From contig JAHBWI010000002.1 of NCBI GenBank assembly GCA_019637075.1, positions 62,001-126,000 of the forward strand: a stretch of DNA of 64,000 bases, written 5' to 3'. The first letter of the stretch is position 1. Each line of letters opens with the position of its first letter. The translations under genes and the position numbers were made by a program. Source of the stretch: Nitrospiraceae bacterium. Its GTDB lineage: Bacteria; Nitrospirota; Nitrospiria; Nitrospirales; Nitrospiraceae. The notes beneath the pieces are model-generated. The model saw nothing but the letters and a program-made list of their open reading frames with translations, had not been told where the DNA came from and made no database searches. Of the stretch, positions 8,298 through 19,362 are shown piece by piece.

Positions 8298-9731
8298 TCA
8301 GCGGCCTGACTTGGCGGATTTTCCCGCTTGGAGGTACCGATCGATCCCCGCGGCCATCTTGCGGCCTTCGGCGATCGCCCACACGATGAGCGAGGCGCCA
8401 CGCTTGGTGTCGCCGCCAGCAAAGACCCCGTCAAGGGTGGTCATGAAGTTGTCGTCCACCGCAACCGCGCCGCGGGCATCGTACTTCACGCCCAAGCTGT
8501 CGAGCAAACCGTTCTTGACCGGGCCCGTGAAACCCATTGCGAGTAGCACCAGGTCCACATCCATTTCGAAGTCGCTGTTCGGAATCGGGATGAACTTGCC
8601 GTTTTCGAACTTCACGCGGTTCGCGTGCAGTTTCGTGACATGGCCGTTGTGACCGGTGAACTTGGTCGTCGAGACGCTCCACTGGCGGTCGCAACCTTCC
8701 TCATGCGCGTGGGACGTGCGCAACTGCATCGGCCAGAGCGGCCAGGGTGTCGAGGCGGCGCGCGAGGGAGGAGGTTCCGGCAGCAATTCAAACTGGTGCG
8801 CTTCCACGCAGCCCTGCCGGTGGGCGGTCCCCAGACAGTCTGACCCGGTATCACCGCCTCCGATAATGACGACTCGCTTGCCCTTGGCCGTAATCGACTC
8901 CTCGGTCACGGGGATACCGGCCGTGCGCTTATTTTGCTGCGTCAAATATTCCATCGCCAGATGGACACCCTTTAAATCACGCCCCGGCACCGGCAGTTCT
9001 CGCGCCTGCTCGGCACCCATCGTCAGACCGACGGCATCGAATTGCTGGCGAAGTTGCTCGGCAGTGATGTCCTTCCCGATCGTGACCCCGGTTCGGAACT
9101 CGACCCCTTCGGCTTTCATCTGCTCAAGCCGGCGGTCGATCACCCACTTTTCCATCTTGAAGTCAGGAATGCCGTAGCGGAGCAGCCCCCCGATACGGTC
9201 GGCCTTCTCGAAAAGGGTGACGCTATGGCCGGCGCGAGCCAATTGCTGCGCCGCCGCAAGGCCGGCAGGACCGGAACCGACGACTGCCACGCTCTTGCCC
9301 GTCTTCCGCACAGGAATCACCGGGCCGACCAAGCCCTCGTTGAAGCCGCGATCAATGATATTCCACTCGATGATCCGAATCGACACCGGGTCGTTGTTGA
9401 TGCCCAACACACAGGCGCCTTCACAGGGCGCGGGACAGAGCCGGCCGGTGAACTCAGGGAAGTTGTTCGTGGTGTGGAGCGCCTTGAGGGCATCCTTCCA
9501 GCGCCCGCGGTAAACAAGGTCATTCCATTCGGGGATCAGGTTCACCACCGGACAGCCGGTGTTGCCTTGACAAAACGGCACGCCGCAATCCATGCAGCGC
9601 GCGCCCTGCGTCCGGAGCTTGTCCTCGGGGATCGGCTCGTACATTTCTTTCCAGTCGAGCACACGCAGCTCGACCGGCTTACGCTTCGGTCCCTCGCGAG
9701 GATATTTTAAGAAACCTTTTGGATCGCCCAT
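8298..9731 (-). CDS. gltD: Glutamate synthase, small (beta) subunit
   Basis: This is the NADPH-dependent small subunit of glutamate synthase, which feeds electrons to GltB for converting 2-oxoglutarate plus glutamine to two glutamates. The N-terminal ferredoxin-like region has two cysteine clusters (CMDCGVPFCQ..GCPV and CPAPCEGAC) expected to hold [4Fe-4S] centres. A FAD-binding GSGPAGLAAA motif follows at ~155, an NADPH-binding GGGDTGSDC motif at ~290, and a terminal FAD-contacting GVFAGGD segment. Length (477) is normal. It lies 59 bp downstream of gltB on the same strand, and no good ribosome site precedes its ATG. A repeat fills the spacer. Confidence 0.97.
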   Translation of the reverse strand: MGDPKGFLKYPREGPKRKPVELRVLDWKEMYEPIPEDKLRTQGARCMDCGVPFCQGNTGCPVVNLIPEWNDLVYRGRWKDALKALHTTNNFPEFTGRLCPAPCEGACVLGINNDPVSIRIIEWNIIDRGFNEGLVGPVIPVRKTGKSVAVVGSGPAGLAAAQQLARAGHSVTLFEKADRIGGLLRYGIPDFKMEKWVIDRRLEQMKAEGVEFRTGVTIGKDITAEQLRQQFDAVGLTMGAEQARELPVPGRDLKGVHLAMEYLTQQNKRTAGIPVTEESITAKGKRVVIIGGGDTGSDCLGTAHRQGCVEAHQFELLPEPPPSRAASTPWPLWPMQLRTSHAHEEGCDRQWSVSTTKFTGHNGHVTKLHANRVKFENGKFIPIPNSDFEMDVDLVLLAMGFTGPVKNGLLDSLGVKYDARGAVAVDDNFMTTLDGVFAGGDTKRGASLIVWAIAEGRKMAAGIDRYLQAGKSAKSGR

Positions 9732-9736
9732 TCTAA

Positions 9737-9764
9737 TTCGTATCTCGTGGTTCGTATTTCGTAT
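9737..9764. repeat. Triple TTCGTAT direct repeat in the gltB-gltD spacer
   Basis: TTCGTAT occurs at 9737-9743, 9751-9757 and 9758-9764, inside the 59-bp spacer between gltB and gltD. No coding function is visible. Confidence 0.6.
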
Positions 9765-9790
9765 GCCGCCGGACGCTTCACACAGCGCGG

Positions 9791-12700
9791 CTACTTTGTT
9801 CCCTTCACCACCGCGGCCTTCCGCTCGGACAGCACACGCTTGTAATCGATCGGCATGACTTTCACGAACTTCGGCAACATCGCCTCCCAGCTGTCCAGGA
9901 CGCGCTTTGCGTTCCGACTTCCGGTGTACAGGAAATGGGAAGTGATCATCTCGTGCAGCAGCTTCTTATCTTCTTCTACCTCCACCTGCTCGAGTTCTAC
10001 CATGCCCAGGTTGCAGCGCGACTGGAACTTGTCCAGTTCATTCAAGACAAAGGCCACACCGCCCGACATACCAGCCGCAAAGTTCCGGCCCGTCCGACCC
10101 AACACCACCACAACCCCTCCGGTCATGTACTCGCAGCCGTGATCGCCCGTGCCTTCCACGACTGCCCGCACACCGCTGTTCCGCACCGCGAAACGCTCGC
10201 CGGCCATGCCGTAGAAATAGGCTTCACCCTGAGTGCCGCCGTAAAGGGACGTGTTGCCGATCAGGATGGTTTCTTCCGGCGTATAGATCGAATTCTTCGG
10301 CGGAAACACAATGATCTTGCCGCCCGACAGGCCCTTGCCGATGTAGTCGTTCGACTCCCCTTCCAGCACGAGGGTGATACCGCGGGAAAGGAACGCCCCG
10401 AAAGACTGTCCTGCCGAGCCGTTGAACTTGATCGTGATGGTGTCCGGCGGCAGCCCTTCCAATCCGTATTTCTTGGCGATACGGCTTGAGAGCATCGTCC
10501 CGACGGTGCGATTGAGGTTGCGGACCGGGAGTTCGAGACTCACCTTCTCGCCCCGCTCGATGGCCGGCGCACATTGTTCGATCAGTTTTCGGTCCAGGAT
10601 ATCGGCGATGCCATGGTCCTGCTTCTGCACACAGTACCGCGCGACGTCCGCACTCACATCCGGGAGATTCAACAGCGGGGCCAGATCGAGCCCCTTCGCC
10701 TTCCAATGGTCAACCGCCTTCTGGATCTTCAACTTGTCGACCCGGCCGACCATTTCATTGATGGTGCGGAAGCCCAGCTTCGCCATGATCTGGCGAAGTT
10801 CCTCCGCCACGAAGAAGAAGAAATTGACCACGTGATCCGGCTGCCCGGTGAACTTCTTGCGGAGCACCGGGTCCTGCGTGGCAATGCCGACCGGACAGGT
10901 GTTCAGATGGCACTTGCGCATCATGATACAGCCCTCGACGATCAGCGGAGCCGTCGCGAACCCATATTCTTCCGCACCGAGCAACGCGGCGATCGCCACG
11001 TCGCGGCCCGTCTTCATCTGCCCATCCGTTTCCACGCGGATTCGGCCGCGCAGATCGTTGAGCACGAGGGTCTGATGGGTTTCCGCCAATCCCAGTTCCC
11101 AGGGAATGCCGGCATACTTGATTGAGGACAGCGGGCTGGCGCCCGTGCCGCCGGAGTCGCCGCTGATCAACACCTTGTCTGCATGGGCCTTCGCCACACC
11201 AGCCGCGACGGTACCGACCCCGACCTCGGACACCAACTTCACCGAGACCGCAGCATCCGGGTTGGCGTTCTTCAGGTCGAAAATGAGCTGCGCCAAATCT
11301 TCGATCGAATAGATGTCGTGATGCGGAGGCGGCGAGATCAACTGCACGCCGGGCGTTGAATAACGCAGCCGCGCAATGTTCTCATCGACCTTGTGGCCGG
11401 GCAGCTGCCCGCCTTCGCCCGGCTTGGCGCCCTGCGCCATCTTGATCTGCAATTCCTTGGCGTTGACGAGATAGTGACTCGTGACCCCGAAGCGGGCCGA
11501 GGCCACCTGCTTGATATAGCTGTTCCGGGAGTCCCCGTTCGGTAGCGGATTGAATCGATCCGGATCCTCACCGCCTTCGCCGGTGTTGCTCTTCGCCCCC
11601 AAGCGATTCATGGCGATCGCCAAAGTTTCGTGCGCTTCCCTACTGATGGATCCGAAGGACATCGCACCGGTCGTGAACCGCTTGACGATATCTTTCGCCG
11701 GTTCGACCTCTTCCAACGGAATCGGTTCCGGCAGGAACTTAAACTCGAGCAACCCGCGCAGGTTCGACCGCCGCTTACTCTCGTCGTTCACCAACTGTGC
11801 GAACTCGGCAAACGTCTTGGCATCGTTGTTGCGGGTCGCGTGCTGCAACTTATAGATGGTATCGGGATTCCAATTGTGGTGTTCCCCCTGGATGCGGTAG
11901 TGGATTTCGCCGCCGAAGTCCAATTGCCGAATCGGGGCCGGTTCATATGCCACCCGGTGGCGGCGCAAGGACTCTTCGCCGATTTCCCGAAGACCGATGC
12001 CTTCGACGCGCGAGGGAGTGCCGGTGAAGTACCGGTCGATCAACTCGTGGCTGACCCCGATCGCCTCGAAGATCTGCGCGCCGCAATAGGACTGGACCGT
12101 GGAGATGCCCATCTTGGAGAAAATCTTGAGCAGTCCCTTATTGATGGCCTTGATGAACTTACCCTCGGCCGTCTGGGCGTCGAGGCCCTCCGGCAGATAC
12201 CCGTCGCGTTCCATGTCAACGAGAGACTCGAATACGAGATACGGATTCACCGTGCCGGCGCCGTAACCGATGAGGCAAGCGAAGTGGTGCACATCGCGCG
12301 GCTCGCCAGTTTCGACGGTCAAACCGACTTCGGTCCTGGTACATTCGCGCACGAGATGGTGATGCACGGCGGCCACGCCGAGCAGGCTCGGGATCGGAGC
12401 CCATTCGGCGTTCACGCCGCGATCGCTCAAGATCAGGAATTTGTAGCCTTCCCGAATCGCCTGCGACGCCTGCTTGCACAGATCGTCCACCGCGGCTCCC
12501 AACCCTTCCGGGCCTTCCGCGACGCGGAACAGCATGCGGAGCGTTTTGCTCTTGAAGTGCGGGTCGGCGATCTCACGGATCTTCTGGAGATCGGCATTCG
12601 TCAGAATCGGCTGCTTCACACGAATGCGGCGGCAGGATTCCGGATGCTCGTCCATGAGGTTCGGCTTCGGGCCGATGCTCGTGGTCAGCGACATCACCAA

Positions 12701-14311
12701 CTCTTCCCGGATCGGGTCGATCGGCGGGTTGGTCACCTGCGCAAACAGCTGCTTGAAGTACTTGAACAGAAGTTGCGGCCGATCCGACAGCACGGCAAGC
12801 GGCGTGTCGGTGCCCATCGAAGACACGGCTTCCTGCCCCTCGACCACCATCGGCGTAATCACCATCTTGAGCTCTTCGACCGTGTAGCCGAAGGCCTGCT
12901 GCCGTTGACGAATCGTAGGATGGTCCGGTTGCGGAACGTTGATCGGCTCGGGCAACTCGTCGAGCGAGATACGGTACTCGGTGACCCACGAGCGGAAGGG
13001 CTTGCGGCGGACGATATCCGCCTTCACCTCTTCGTCGTCGATAATGCGGCCCTGTTCGGTATCCACGAGGAACATCCGCCCCGGCATCAAGCGGCCCTTT
13101 TGCCGAATGCGCGACGGTTCCATCGGCAATACGCCCGCTTCGGACGCCAGCACGACAAGCCCGTCGGTCGTCACCTGATATCGGCAAGGCCGTAGACCGT
13201 TCCGGTCCAGCGTCGCACCGATCATTTTGCCGTCGGTGAAGCAGACTGCCGCGGGACCATCCCACGGCTCCTGCATTGCGGCGTGGTATTCATAGAAACC
13301 GCGCCGATCCAGATCCATCTGGGGATTGGCCACCCAGGGCTCGGGGATTAGCATCATCATCGCGTGCGGCAGCGATCGGCCGCCGAGCACGAGAAATTCT
13401 AACGCGTTATCCAAACAAGCCGAATCGCTCTGGTTTTCGTAGACGATCGGGAAGAGCTTCTGCATGTCTTCGCCGAACAGTTCCGAGTTCAAGCGCCCCT
13501 GGCGCGCGCGCATCCAATTGACGTTGCCCTTGAGCGTGTTGATCTCGCCGTTGTGGCAGATATAGCGATACGGATGCGCCAACGGCCAGGTCGGGAACGT
13601 ATTCGTGCTGAACCGCGAGTGGACGAGGGCCATGGCGCTCGTCAGACTGCTGTCGGTCAAGTCCTGGTAGTATTGGGGAATTTGGTGCGGAAGCAACAGC
13701 CCTTTATAGACGATCGTTCCACTGGATAGGCTCGGGATGTAAAAGTATTCCCGTCCGTCGATCGCGGACTCGCGGACCGCTCGCTCTACGCACTTCCTGA
13801 TCACATAGAGCTTCCGCTCGAATTCCTCTTCGGTGAAGATGCCACGAGCGATGAAGACCTGGCGCATGAAGGGTTCGGTCCGCCGGGCGACCGGTCCGAT
13901 CATGTCACTCTTGACCGGCACATCTCGCCAACCAATGAGCTTCGCGCCCGCATCCTTGATCACGCGGGTAAAGAGGGTTTCGCACTGCTTGCGGGCTTCG
14001 GCATCCGGCGGCAAGAAGACCATCCCGACGCCGTATTCACCGGGGCCGGGCAGCTTCAGGCCGATGTCCTTCGTCGCACGCTTCAGAAACTCGTGCGGCA
14101 CTTGAAGCAGGATGCCCGCACCGTCGCCGGTCAGGGGATCCGCTCCCTGGGCGCCGCGATGGGTCAACGCTTCGAGGACTTGAAGCCCTTGCTGCACGAT
14201 CTGATGGGACTTCTGTCCCTTGATATCGACGACGAACCCGATGCCGCACGAATCCTTCTCGTGCTGGGGATCGTACAACCCTTGCTTGGGAGGTAAACCT
14301 GGTACGTTCAT
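9791..14311 (-). CDS. gltB: Glutamate synthase, large (alpha) subunit
   Basis: The ATG at 14311 gives [20 protein letters not shown] followed by the catalytic Cys of the class II glutaminase domain at residue 22 (DSCGIGFV), meaning a short propeptide is removed to expose it. The open frame extends to 14506, but that part is not protein-like. Domains in order are amidotransferase (~22-420), central domain, FMN-binding synthase domain (~830-1230, with the [14 protein letters not shown] and [13 protein letters not shown] regions), the [3Fe-4S] cysteine cluster [17 protein letters not shown], and the GXGXG beta-helix domain ([18 protein letters not shown]). Length is ~1506 residues, typical for bacterial GltB. 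With gltD it forms the ammonium-assimilation operon. Confidence 0.97.
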   Translation of the reverse strand: MNVPGLPPKQGLYDPQHEKDSCGIGFVVDIKGQKSHQIVQQGLQVLEALTHRGAQGADPLTGDGAGILLQVPHEFLKRATKDIGLKLPGPGEYGVGMVFLPPDAEARKQCETLFTRVIKDAGAKLIGWRDVPVKSDMIGPVARRTEPFMRQVFIARGIFTEEEFERKLYVIRKCVERAVRESAIDGREYFYIPSLSSGTIVYKGLLLPHQIPQYYQDLTDSSLTSAMALVHSRFSTNTFPTWPLAHPYRYICHNGEINTLKGNVNWMRARQGRLNSELFGEDMQKLFPIVYENQSDSACLDNALEFLVLGGRSLPHAMMMLIPEPWVANPQMDLDRRGFYEYHAAMQEPWDGPAAVCFTDGKMIGATLDRNGLRPCRYQVTTDGLVVLASEAGVLPMEPSRIRQKGRLMPGRMFLVDTEQGRIIDDEEVKADIVRRKPFRSWVTEYRISLDELPEPINVPQPDHPTIRQRQQAFGYTVEELKMVITPMVVEGQEAVSSMGTDTPLAVLSDRPQLLFKYFKQLFAQVTNPPIDPIREELVMSLTTSIGPKPNLMDEHPESCRRIRVKQPILTNADLQKIREIADPHFKSKTLRMLFRVAEGPEGLGAAVDDLCKQASQAIREGYKFLILSDRGVNAEWAPIPSLLGVAAVHHHLVRECTRTEVGLTVETGEPRDVHHFACLIGYGAGTVNPYLVFESLVDMERDGYLPEGLDAQTAEGKFIKAINKGLLKIFSKMGISTVQSYCGAQIFEAIGVSHELIDRYFTGTPSRVEGIGLREIGEESLRRHRVAYEPAPIRQLDFGGEIHYRIQGEHHNWNPDTIYKLQHATRNNDAKTFAEFAQLVNDESKRRSNLRGLLEFKFLPEPIPLEEVEPAKDIVKRFTTGAMSFGSISREAHETLAIAMNRLGAKSNTGEGGEDPDRFNPLPNGDSRNSYIKQVASARFGVTSHYLVNAKELQIKMAQGAKPGEGGQLPGHKVDENIARLRYSTPGVQLISPPPHHDIYSIEDLAQLIFDLKNANPDAAVSVKLVSEVGVGTVAAGVAKAHADKVLISGDSGGTGASPLSSIKYAGIPWELGLAETHQTLVLNDLRGRIRVETDGQMKTGRDVAIAALLGAEEYGFATAPLIVEGCIMMRKCHLNTCPVGIATQDPVLRKKFTGQPDHVVNFFFFVAEELRQIMAKLGFRTINEMVGRVDKLKIQKAVDHWKAKGLDLAPLLNLPDVSADVARYCVQKQDHGIADILDRKLIEQCAPAIERGEKVSLELPVRNLNRTVGTMLSSRIAKKYGLEGLPPDTITIKFNGSAGQSFGAFLSRGITLVLEGESNDYIGKGLSGGKIIVFPPKNSIYTPEETILIGNTSLYGGTQGEAYFYGMAGERFAVRNSGVRAVVEGTGDHGCEYMTGGVVVVLGRTGRNFAAGMSGGVAFVLNELDKFQSRCNLGMVELEQVEVEEDKKLLHEMITSHFLYTGSRNAKRVLDSWEAMLPKFVKVMPIDYKRVLSERKAAVVKGTK

Positions 14312-14507
14312 GACACGTATCTCGTCAAAAAGGCAGGCACTTACCGGGAGATCAGACGCCCCTGAGGGGGACGCTGCAGCTGCCGAGCGACTACGGTAAC
14401 GATGACCATCCTTTGGGGAAAAAATGAGGGCTAACCTTACTGGATGGACTGCGAGACTGTCAAGAGAAGCGAACCACGGCCGACGGGAAAAACCCGCTTC
14501 CCACACC

Positions 14508-14537
14508 TTGACTTAGCCAAGTTTTCTGACCTACTAT
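14508..14537 (+). promoter_or_regulatory. Candidate sigma-70 promoter for the polyprenyl synthase gene
   Basis: TTGACT (14508-14513) and TACTAT (14532-14537) are separated by 18 bp. The predicted transcription start is close to the ATG at 14545, so either the message is nearly leaderless or the internal ATG at 14581 is used. Confidence 0.45.
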
Positions 14538-14544
14538 CCGCCCC

Positions 14545-15549
14545 ATGCCGAATGGACCCACTACGCTGACTTTGCACACCATGGCGGACGTGTGGGACGT
14601 GTACCGCGAGGAACTCGATGGCGTCGAGGAACAGGTCCGAAAAAACCTCGACTCCAGCGTGGCCTTGGTCAATACGGTGGCGGCGCACATCCTCAGCAGC
14701 GGCGGCAAACGCATCCGTCCTCTCTTCGTACTCCTGAGCGCGCATCTCTGCGGATACGCCGGCCGAGACCACCATGTCGTCGGCAGTCTTGTCGAATTCA
14801 TCCACACCGCCACCCTGTTGCATGACGACGTCGTCGACGACGCCGACCTGCGCCGGGGACGCAGAGCCGCCCGCAAAGTGTGGGGCAATCAAATCAGCAT
14901 TCTGGTCGGAGATTACCTGTATTCCCGGGCCATTTGCCAAATCGTCGAATTCCGCAACCAGGGCATCAATGAAGCATTGTCCGAGGCCTGCCGGAAGATG
15001 GCGGAAGGCGAAGTCCTCCAGCTCTACTACAACGGCAATCCCTTGATGCCGGAATCGGAATACCTCCGAATCATCGAACACAAAACCGCGGGGTTGATCG
15101 CCGCCGCCTGCAAGATCGGCGCGATCATCGGCGGCGCAACCGAAGAACTGCAGGAAGCCCTGTTCCGTTTCGGGCAACGGATCGGCATCGCTTTTCAGTT
15201 GGCGGACGACACCTTGGACTACGCCGCCAACGGCGACCACCTGGGCAAGGCCTTGGGACAAGATTTGCGGCAGGGCAAAGCCACGCTCCCGTTGCTTCAC
15301 TTGCTGCAGCACTGTTCGGACGAAGACCGGCAATTGATCAAGGATCGGATGGAGACCAGGACCCTCACCGACGAGGAACTGCGTCGCATCACCGCACTGA
15401 TGCACGAATACGGGTCCCTCAGCTACGCTATGGAGCGGGCTCACGCGTTCGTCACCGCAGCCAAGCGCGACCTCGACCTGTTTCACGACAGCACTGCCAA
15501 GCGCGCCCTGTCCATCGCCGCCGACTACATGGTGACTCGCGACCGCTGA
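14545..15549 (+). CDS. Polyprenyl diphosphate synthase
   Basis: This is a trans-isoprenyl diphosphate synthase that elongates allylic diphosphates with isopentenyl diphosphate, probably giving the quinone side chain (IspB/octaprenyl type). The first Asp-rich motif is LLHDDVVDDADLRRG and the second is FQLADDTLDYAAN; GGKRIRP and the KTAGLIAAACKIGA region are also present. At 334 residues it matches the family. No ribosome site precedes either ATG (14545 or 14581); the second begins MADVWDVYREEL, where homology to the family would start. It is divergent from gltB, with 233 bp between the starts. Product chain length cannot be read reliably. Confidence 0.93.
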   Translation: MPNGPTTLTLHTMADVWDVYREELDGVEEQVRKNLDSSVALVNTVAAHILSSGGKRIRPLFVLLSAHLCGYAGRDHHVVGSLVEFIHTATLLHDDVVDDADLRRGRRAARKVWGNQISILVGDYLYSRAICQIVEFRNQGINEALSEACRKMAEGEVLQLYYNGNPLMPESEYLRIIEHKTAGLIAAACKIGAIIGGATEELQEALFRFGQRIGIAFQLADDTLDYAANGDHLGKALGQDLRQGKATLPLLHLLQHCSDEDRQLIKDRMETRTLTDEELRRITALMHEYGSLSYAMERAHAFVTAAKRDLDLFHDSTAKRALSIAADYMVTRDR

Positions 15550-15671
15550 GTTCCTTCCGTCCTGATCACGCCGGTTTGCCGCTCATCGCAGGCGCGTCCC
15601 CGAAATACCCCGGCCCGACCCGGGCAAGCAGACAACAACCGTCACCAGCAACGAAAAGGATATGAACCGGC

Positions 15672-16994
15672 ATGGCACACATCATTCCCTTCCGCGGCAC
15701 ACTCTACAACCCAGCGACCGTCGGCGATGTCCGGCAAGTCGTCGCGCCGCCTTACGACATCATCGACAGCGCGCTGCAGAAGACGTTGCACGAGCGGAAC
15801 CCTCACAACGTCATCCGCTTGGAATTGGGATATGAACAGGCCGGCGATGGTCCGTCTGGCAACAAATACACCCGTGCGGCGGTGGCCTTAAAGGAGTGGA
15901 TGACCGCTGGAGCCCTCAAGCGGGATGCGGAGCCGGCCGTGTATTACCACACGATCGAATATCAGCCGCCCTATTCGACGCCCGGCACCCCGACCCGTCT
16001 CTTCAAAGGCTTTCTGGCCACGATGCAATTGGAGGAGTTCAGCTCCGGCAAGATTCTCCCACATGAGAACACCCGGGCGGCCGCGAAGAGCGACCGATTG
16101 AATCTGCTCGAGGCCTGCCGGTCCAACTTCAGCCCGATCATTTCGCTCTATTCAGATCCCAAGAACGAGGTACTGGCTCTCTTGGAGCAGGCCATTGGGT
16201 CGACCAAACCGCGCATCGACTTTCAAGACGATGTGGGCTTTCGCCAACGTTTGTGGAGTGTGAGCGACCCGGCCGTGCTGGCGAAGGTCGTCGCGTTGAT
16301 GGACACCAAACCGCTCTTCATCGCCGACGGACACCACCGATATGAAACGGCGTTGAACTATCGTCGTGCCAGGAGACAGCAGGCTGGCGCCGTGACCGGC
16401 CCTCAGCCCTATGACAACGTGTTCATGTTGTTCGCGAGCCTGGAAGACAAGGGCCTCACCGTGCTGCCGACCCATCGTGTGCCGACCACCAAGGTACCGG
16501 CCATTGCGGACCTGAAGAACCTGCTCGGGAAAACCTGCGAGATTCAGTCGTTCGTCTGGAACCTTGGAAATGAAACCTCCGTACGGCGGGAATTTCTTGA
16601 AGCCTTGCGAAGCAAGGGACAGTCGGTACCGGTTTTCGGGTTGGCGGTGCAAAAGGACCAGGCCTACCACCTGTTGACGCTTCATTCGGAACTGCGCCCC
16701 TCACAGGCCACTTCGCCGCGTGATCGGCTCGACGTTTCGCTGCTGCAGCAGCATGTCGTGCCGGCGCTCTGCCCCACGCAGCAGGAGCAGGAAGCCATTC
16801 TCTACACAAAGGACGAGCACGAGGCCTTGGATTGGGTCATCAAAGGCACGGGCACCGCCGCACTGCTGCTGAACCCGACGAAGGTTGCCGAAGTTCAGGC
16901 CGTCGCCTCCGCCGGTGAGCGCATGCCGCATAAGTCCACCTACTTCTTCCCCAAGCCGCTGACCGGGCTCGTGATGAACGTGATGGAAGGGTAA
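15672..16994 (+). CDS. DUF1015 family protein
   Basis: The 440-residue protein begins MAHIIPFRGTLYNP and shows the DUF1015 hallmarks: VVAPPYDII, NPHNVIRLELG, YYHTIEYQ, GFLATMQLEEFSSGKILPHENT, and FIADGHHRYETALNYR. The last resembles ParB-like/SbnI-type nucleotide-using kinases, so a kinase-like role has been proposed for distant relatives, but no function is established. No signal peptide is present. It sits 122 bp after the polyprenyl synthase on the same strand and ahead of the NtrC-type regulator. AAGGA precedes the start by about a dozen bases. Confidence 0.85.
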   Translation: MAHIIPFRGTLYNPATVGDVRQVVAPPYDIIDSALQKTLHERNPHNVIRLELGYEQAGDGPSGNKYTRAAVALKEWMTAGALKRDAEPAVYYHTIEYQPPYSTPGTPTRLFKGFLATMQLEEFSSGKILPHENTRAAAKSDRLNLLEACRSNFSPIISLYSDPKNEVLALLEQAIGSTKPRIDFQDDVGFRQRLWSVSDPAVLAKVVALMDTKPLFIADGHHRYETALNYRRARRQQAGAVTGPQPYDNVFMLFASLEDKGLTVLPTHRVPTTKVPAIADLKNLLGKTCEIQSFVWNLGNETSVRREFLEALRSKGQSVPVFGLAVQKDQAYHLLTLHSELRPSQATSPRDRLDVSLLQQHVVPALCPTQQEQEAILYTKDEHEALDWVIKGTGTAALLLNPTKVAEVQAVASAGERMPHKSTYFFPKPLTGLVMNVMEG

Positions 16995-17103
16995 GACCGA
17001 GAGCGTAGGGCGAATAGCTGATGGCACGAGCAATGACCGCGATATTCACACAGGCTGAATCCCTGTCACCATATCTCCCATTTTACTTGCCTCCTCTCAC
17101 ATT

Positions 17104-17118
17104 AGGCGTCTTACGCCT
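17104..17118 (+). promoter_or_regulatory. Small stem-loop just upstream of the NtrC-type regulator start
   Basis: AGGCGT and ACGCCT form a 6-bp stem with a CTT loop, ending 12 nt before the ATG at 17131, where no normal ribosome site is visible. It could affect translation initiation. Confidence 0.35.
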
Positions 17119-17130
17119 CGCGGTGTCACG

Positions 17131-18507
17131 ATGAAAGCCAAGATCCTCATTGTCGACGACGATCAGGACATCGTGACGATGTTGCAGGATCGCTTGGATG
17201 CGAGCGGATACAAGACCGTCACGGCGGGCGACGGCCAGCGCGGGCTCGAACTGATCGAGCAGGAGTCGCCGAACTTGGTGTTGCTCGACCTCTATCTGCC
17301 GCGCCTCAAGGGCATGGACGTGCTCAAACGCCTCGCTCAGAGCCGACAGATCGAGGAACTACCCGTGATCGTGATGACCGCCGCCGGCACTATTCCGGAT
17401 GCGGTCGAGGCGATGCGCCAGGGCGCCTACGATTTCCTCACCAAGCCGCTCGAAAAGGATCACCTGCTGATCGTGATCCAGAAGGCGCTGGAGCGCGATT
17501 CCCTCAAGCGCCAGGTCGCGGTCCTGAAGTCGGATCTGCGCAACCGATATGCCACGATCGTGGGCAACAGCCCGAAAATTCGTACTGTCATCGAATCTGC
17601 GCAGCGCGCGGCAAAGTCCGACGCCGGAGTACTGTTGTTGGGCGAGAGCGGAACCGGCAAGGAACTCTTCGCACGCTCGATCCACCAATGGAGCCCTCGT
17701 CAAAGCGCGCCGATGGTGGTCATCAACTGCGTGGCGCTCACCGAAACCTTGCTGGAGAATGAACTCTTCGGTCACGAGCGCGGGGCCTTCACAGGAGCCG
17801 ACCGTCAGCAGAAGGGCAAGTTGGAAATGGCCGAAGGCGGGACGGTCTTTCTCGATGAAATCGGCGATATGTCGCTTCCGCTCCAGGCGAAGTTGCTTCG
17901 CGTCTTACAGGACCGGGAGTTTCACCGAGTCGGCGGAACCAGGCCCGTCTCGGTCAATGTGCGGTTCATTGCGGCCACGAACAAGGACTTGAAGCAGGCC
18001 GTCAAGGCAGGACAATTCCGGGAGGATCTGTTCTTCCGGCTCAACGTGGTCAGCTTCACCCTCCCGCCCTTGCGGGAACGGACGGAAGATATTGCAACGC
18101 TGGCCGACTTCTTCTTGGAGCGCCACGCCATCGAGGCCAAGCGGCCCGGCATGACGCTCAGCACTGCGGCCCGCGCTGCCTTAACCCGCTACCCTTGGCC
18201 GGGAAACATTCGAGAGTTGGACAACGTCATCTCCCGCGCGGTCGTCCTGAGCCCGAGTGACGTGATCGAACCGGAAGTCCTGGCCCTGTCACCGGACGAA
18301 CCACTCCGGGCGGCGGGAGGAGACGAACTCCCCTACCTGAACCTGACCTATCATGAATCGATGGAAGCCCACAGCGCCTACATCATTGAACGGGCGTTGG
18401 GCAAGGCGGGAGGCAATCAGACGAAGGCTGCCGAACTCCTCGACCTGCAACGAACCTACCTGGCCAGACTCATCAAGCAGCGCAAAGCCACTCCCGAAGA
18501 GCAGTAG
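17131..18507 (+). CDS. Sigma-54-dependent response regulator, NtrC family
   Basis: This transcription activator has the three NtrC domains. The receiver (1-120) has acidic DDDQD, phosphoacceptor D53 in [12 protein letters not shown]83 and K105. The AAA+ domain (~140-380) has Walker A GESGTGKE (171-178) and the sigma-54 contact loop GAFTGA (218-223). A Fis-type helix-turn-helix (~415-455, [24 protein letters not shown]) completes it. It should hydrolyse ATP to open promoters bound by sigma-54 polymerase. The start is supported by the [13 protein letters not shown] homology. No histidine kinase is adjacent, so its partner and regulon are unknown. The clear GAFTGA loop makes sigma-54 dependence secure. 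Confidence 0.95.
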   Translation: MKAKILIVDDDQDIVTMLQDRLDASGYKTVTAGDGQRGLELIEQESPNLVLLDLYLPRLKGMDVLKRLAQSRQIEELPVIVMTAAGTIPDAVEAMRQGAYDFLTKPLEKDHLLIVIQKALERDSLKRQVAVLKSDLRNRYATIVGNSPKIRTVIESAQRAAKSDAGVLLLGESGTGKELFARSIHQWSPRQSAPMVVINCVALTETLLENELFGHERGAFTGADRQQKGKLEMAEGGTVFLDEIGDMSLPLQAKLLRVLQDREFHRVGGTRPVSVNVRFIAATNKDLKQAVKAGQFREDLFFRLNVVSFTLPPLRERTEDIATLADFFLERHAIEAKRPGMTLSTAARAALTRYPWPGNIRELDNVISRAVVLSPSDVIEPEVLALSPDEPLRAAGGDELPYLNLTYHESMEAHSAYIIERALGKAGGNQTKAAELLDLQRTYLARLIKQRKATPEEQ

Positions 18508-18588
18508 AACAGCGTCGGTGGTGGTTCATGAAGGGTATCTCCTTTTGCCGCACCGGCAAGGCTTCACGAAATAGCCGTACGCTACAGC

Positions 18589-19344
18589 CTATACGCGCTC
18601 ATTTCCCACGAACTGCTGACGTGCGGCGAGGCTGATCAACCCGGCAGCGGCATCATGCTCGACTTGAGCGTATCGGTCGGGCGTTCCGACATCCGTCCAG
18701 TACCCGTCGAAATCATACCCGACGATGCGCTCGCCGTCCTGAATGCCTCTCACGTAGGCATCGATGATCGAGGATTCCTTCCCGGCCGGCAACGAATGCA
18801 GGAGCCTCGGATGGAGGATATGGATGCCGGCAAACATACGGGCTTGGGTCGGTTCGGTTGAGGCCAGGCCTCGGCCCGTGATCCGGACCACCTCGCCCCT
18901 GGCGTTCACCTCGACCAATCCCCATTTCGCTGCATCGGGATCTCGTCGCAACACCATCGTAGCCGCAGCCTGCTGCCTGTGGTGAAACGCGATTACGGCA
19001 CCGAGATCCAACTCAAACAGCGTATCCCCATTCAGAACCAGCACCGGTTCGCCGTTAAAGTTCGGCTCTGCCTGCTTGATCCCACCACCCGTGCCCAGGA
19101 TCACCGGCTCCTGCGAATAGGTCAGGCGCAGACCGAACTTATCCCCATCTCCCAGCGCCCGCTGAATCATCGGGCCAAGATGGTGCAGGTTAATGATGGC
19201 CTCGTGGATCCCATACCGCTTGAGGAGGAGGAGATTCCAAACAATGAGGGGCGTCCCTGCGACCGGCAATAGGGGCTTCGGAACGACGTTGGTGAGCGGT
19301 CTCAGCCTGGTGCCGAACCCCGCCGCAAGGATCATGGCTTTCAT
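18589..19344 (-). CDS. murU: Sugar-1-phosphate nucleotidyltransferase, MurU-like
   Basis: The 251-residue enzyme begins MKAMILAAGFGTRLRPLTNVV (cut here), the nucleotide-binding signature of sugar nucleotidyltransferases, followed by KPLLPVAG. The catalytic metal site is VLVLNGDTLF. It lies directly downstream of an AmgK-like kinase on the same strand. That pairing is the known arrangement of the MurNAc-recycling pathway, in which AmgK makes MurNAc-1-phosphate and MurU makes UDP-MurNAc. The gene name rests on this context. A mannose-1-phosphate or glucose-1-phosphate transferase cannot be excluded from sequence alone. No left-handed beta-helix acyltransferase domain is attached, consistent with MurU. 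Confidence 0.75.
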   Translation of the reverse strand: MKAMILAAGFGTRLRPLTNVVPKPLLPVAGTPLIVWNLLLLKRYGIHEAIINLHHLGPMIQRALGDGDKFGLRLTYSQEPVILGTGGGIKQAEPNFNGEPVLVLNGDTLFELDLGAVIAFHHRQQAAATMVLRRDPDAAKWGLVEVNARGEVVRITGRGLASTEPTQARMFAGIHILHPRLLHSLPAGKESSIIDAYVRGIQDGERIVGYDFDGYWTDVGTPDRYAQVEHDAAAGLISLAARQQFVGNERV

Positions 19345-19362
19345 CTTCTTCTATCGGTAGAA

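Noticed and set aside
11630-13195. 521-codon plus-strand open frame opposite gltB
   Set aside because: GC-rich antisense shadow with Arg/His-rich composition and no family motif; gltB motifs run continuously on the other strand.
14312-14506. N-terminal extension of gltB
   Set aside because: Would put more than 80 residues before the catalytic Cys; the ATG at 14311 leaves a normal 21-residue propeptide.
17021-17037. Sigma-54-like promoter TGGCACGAGCAATGACC before the NtrC-type regulator
   Set aside because: The -24 half is good, but the -12 GC is broken (GA at that position), so it is not a convincing promoter.
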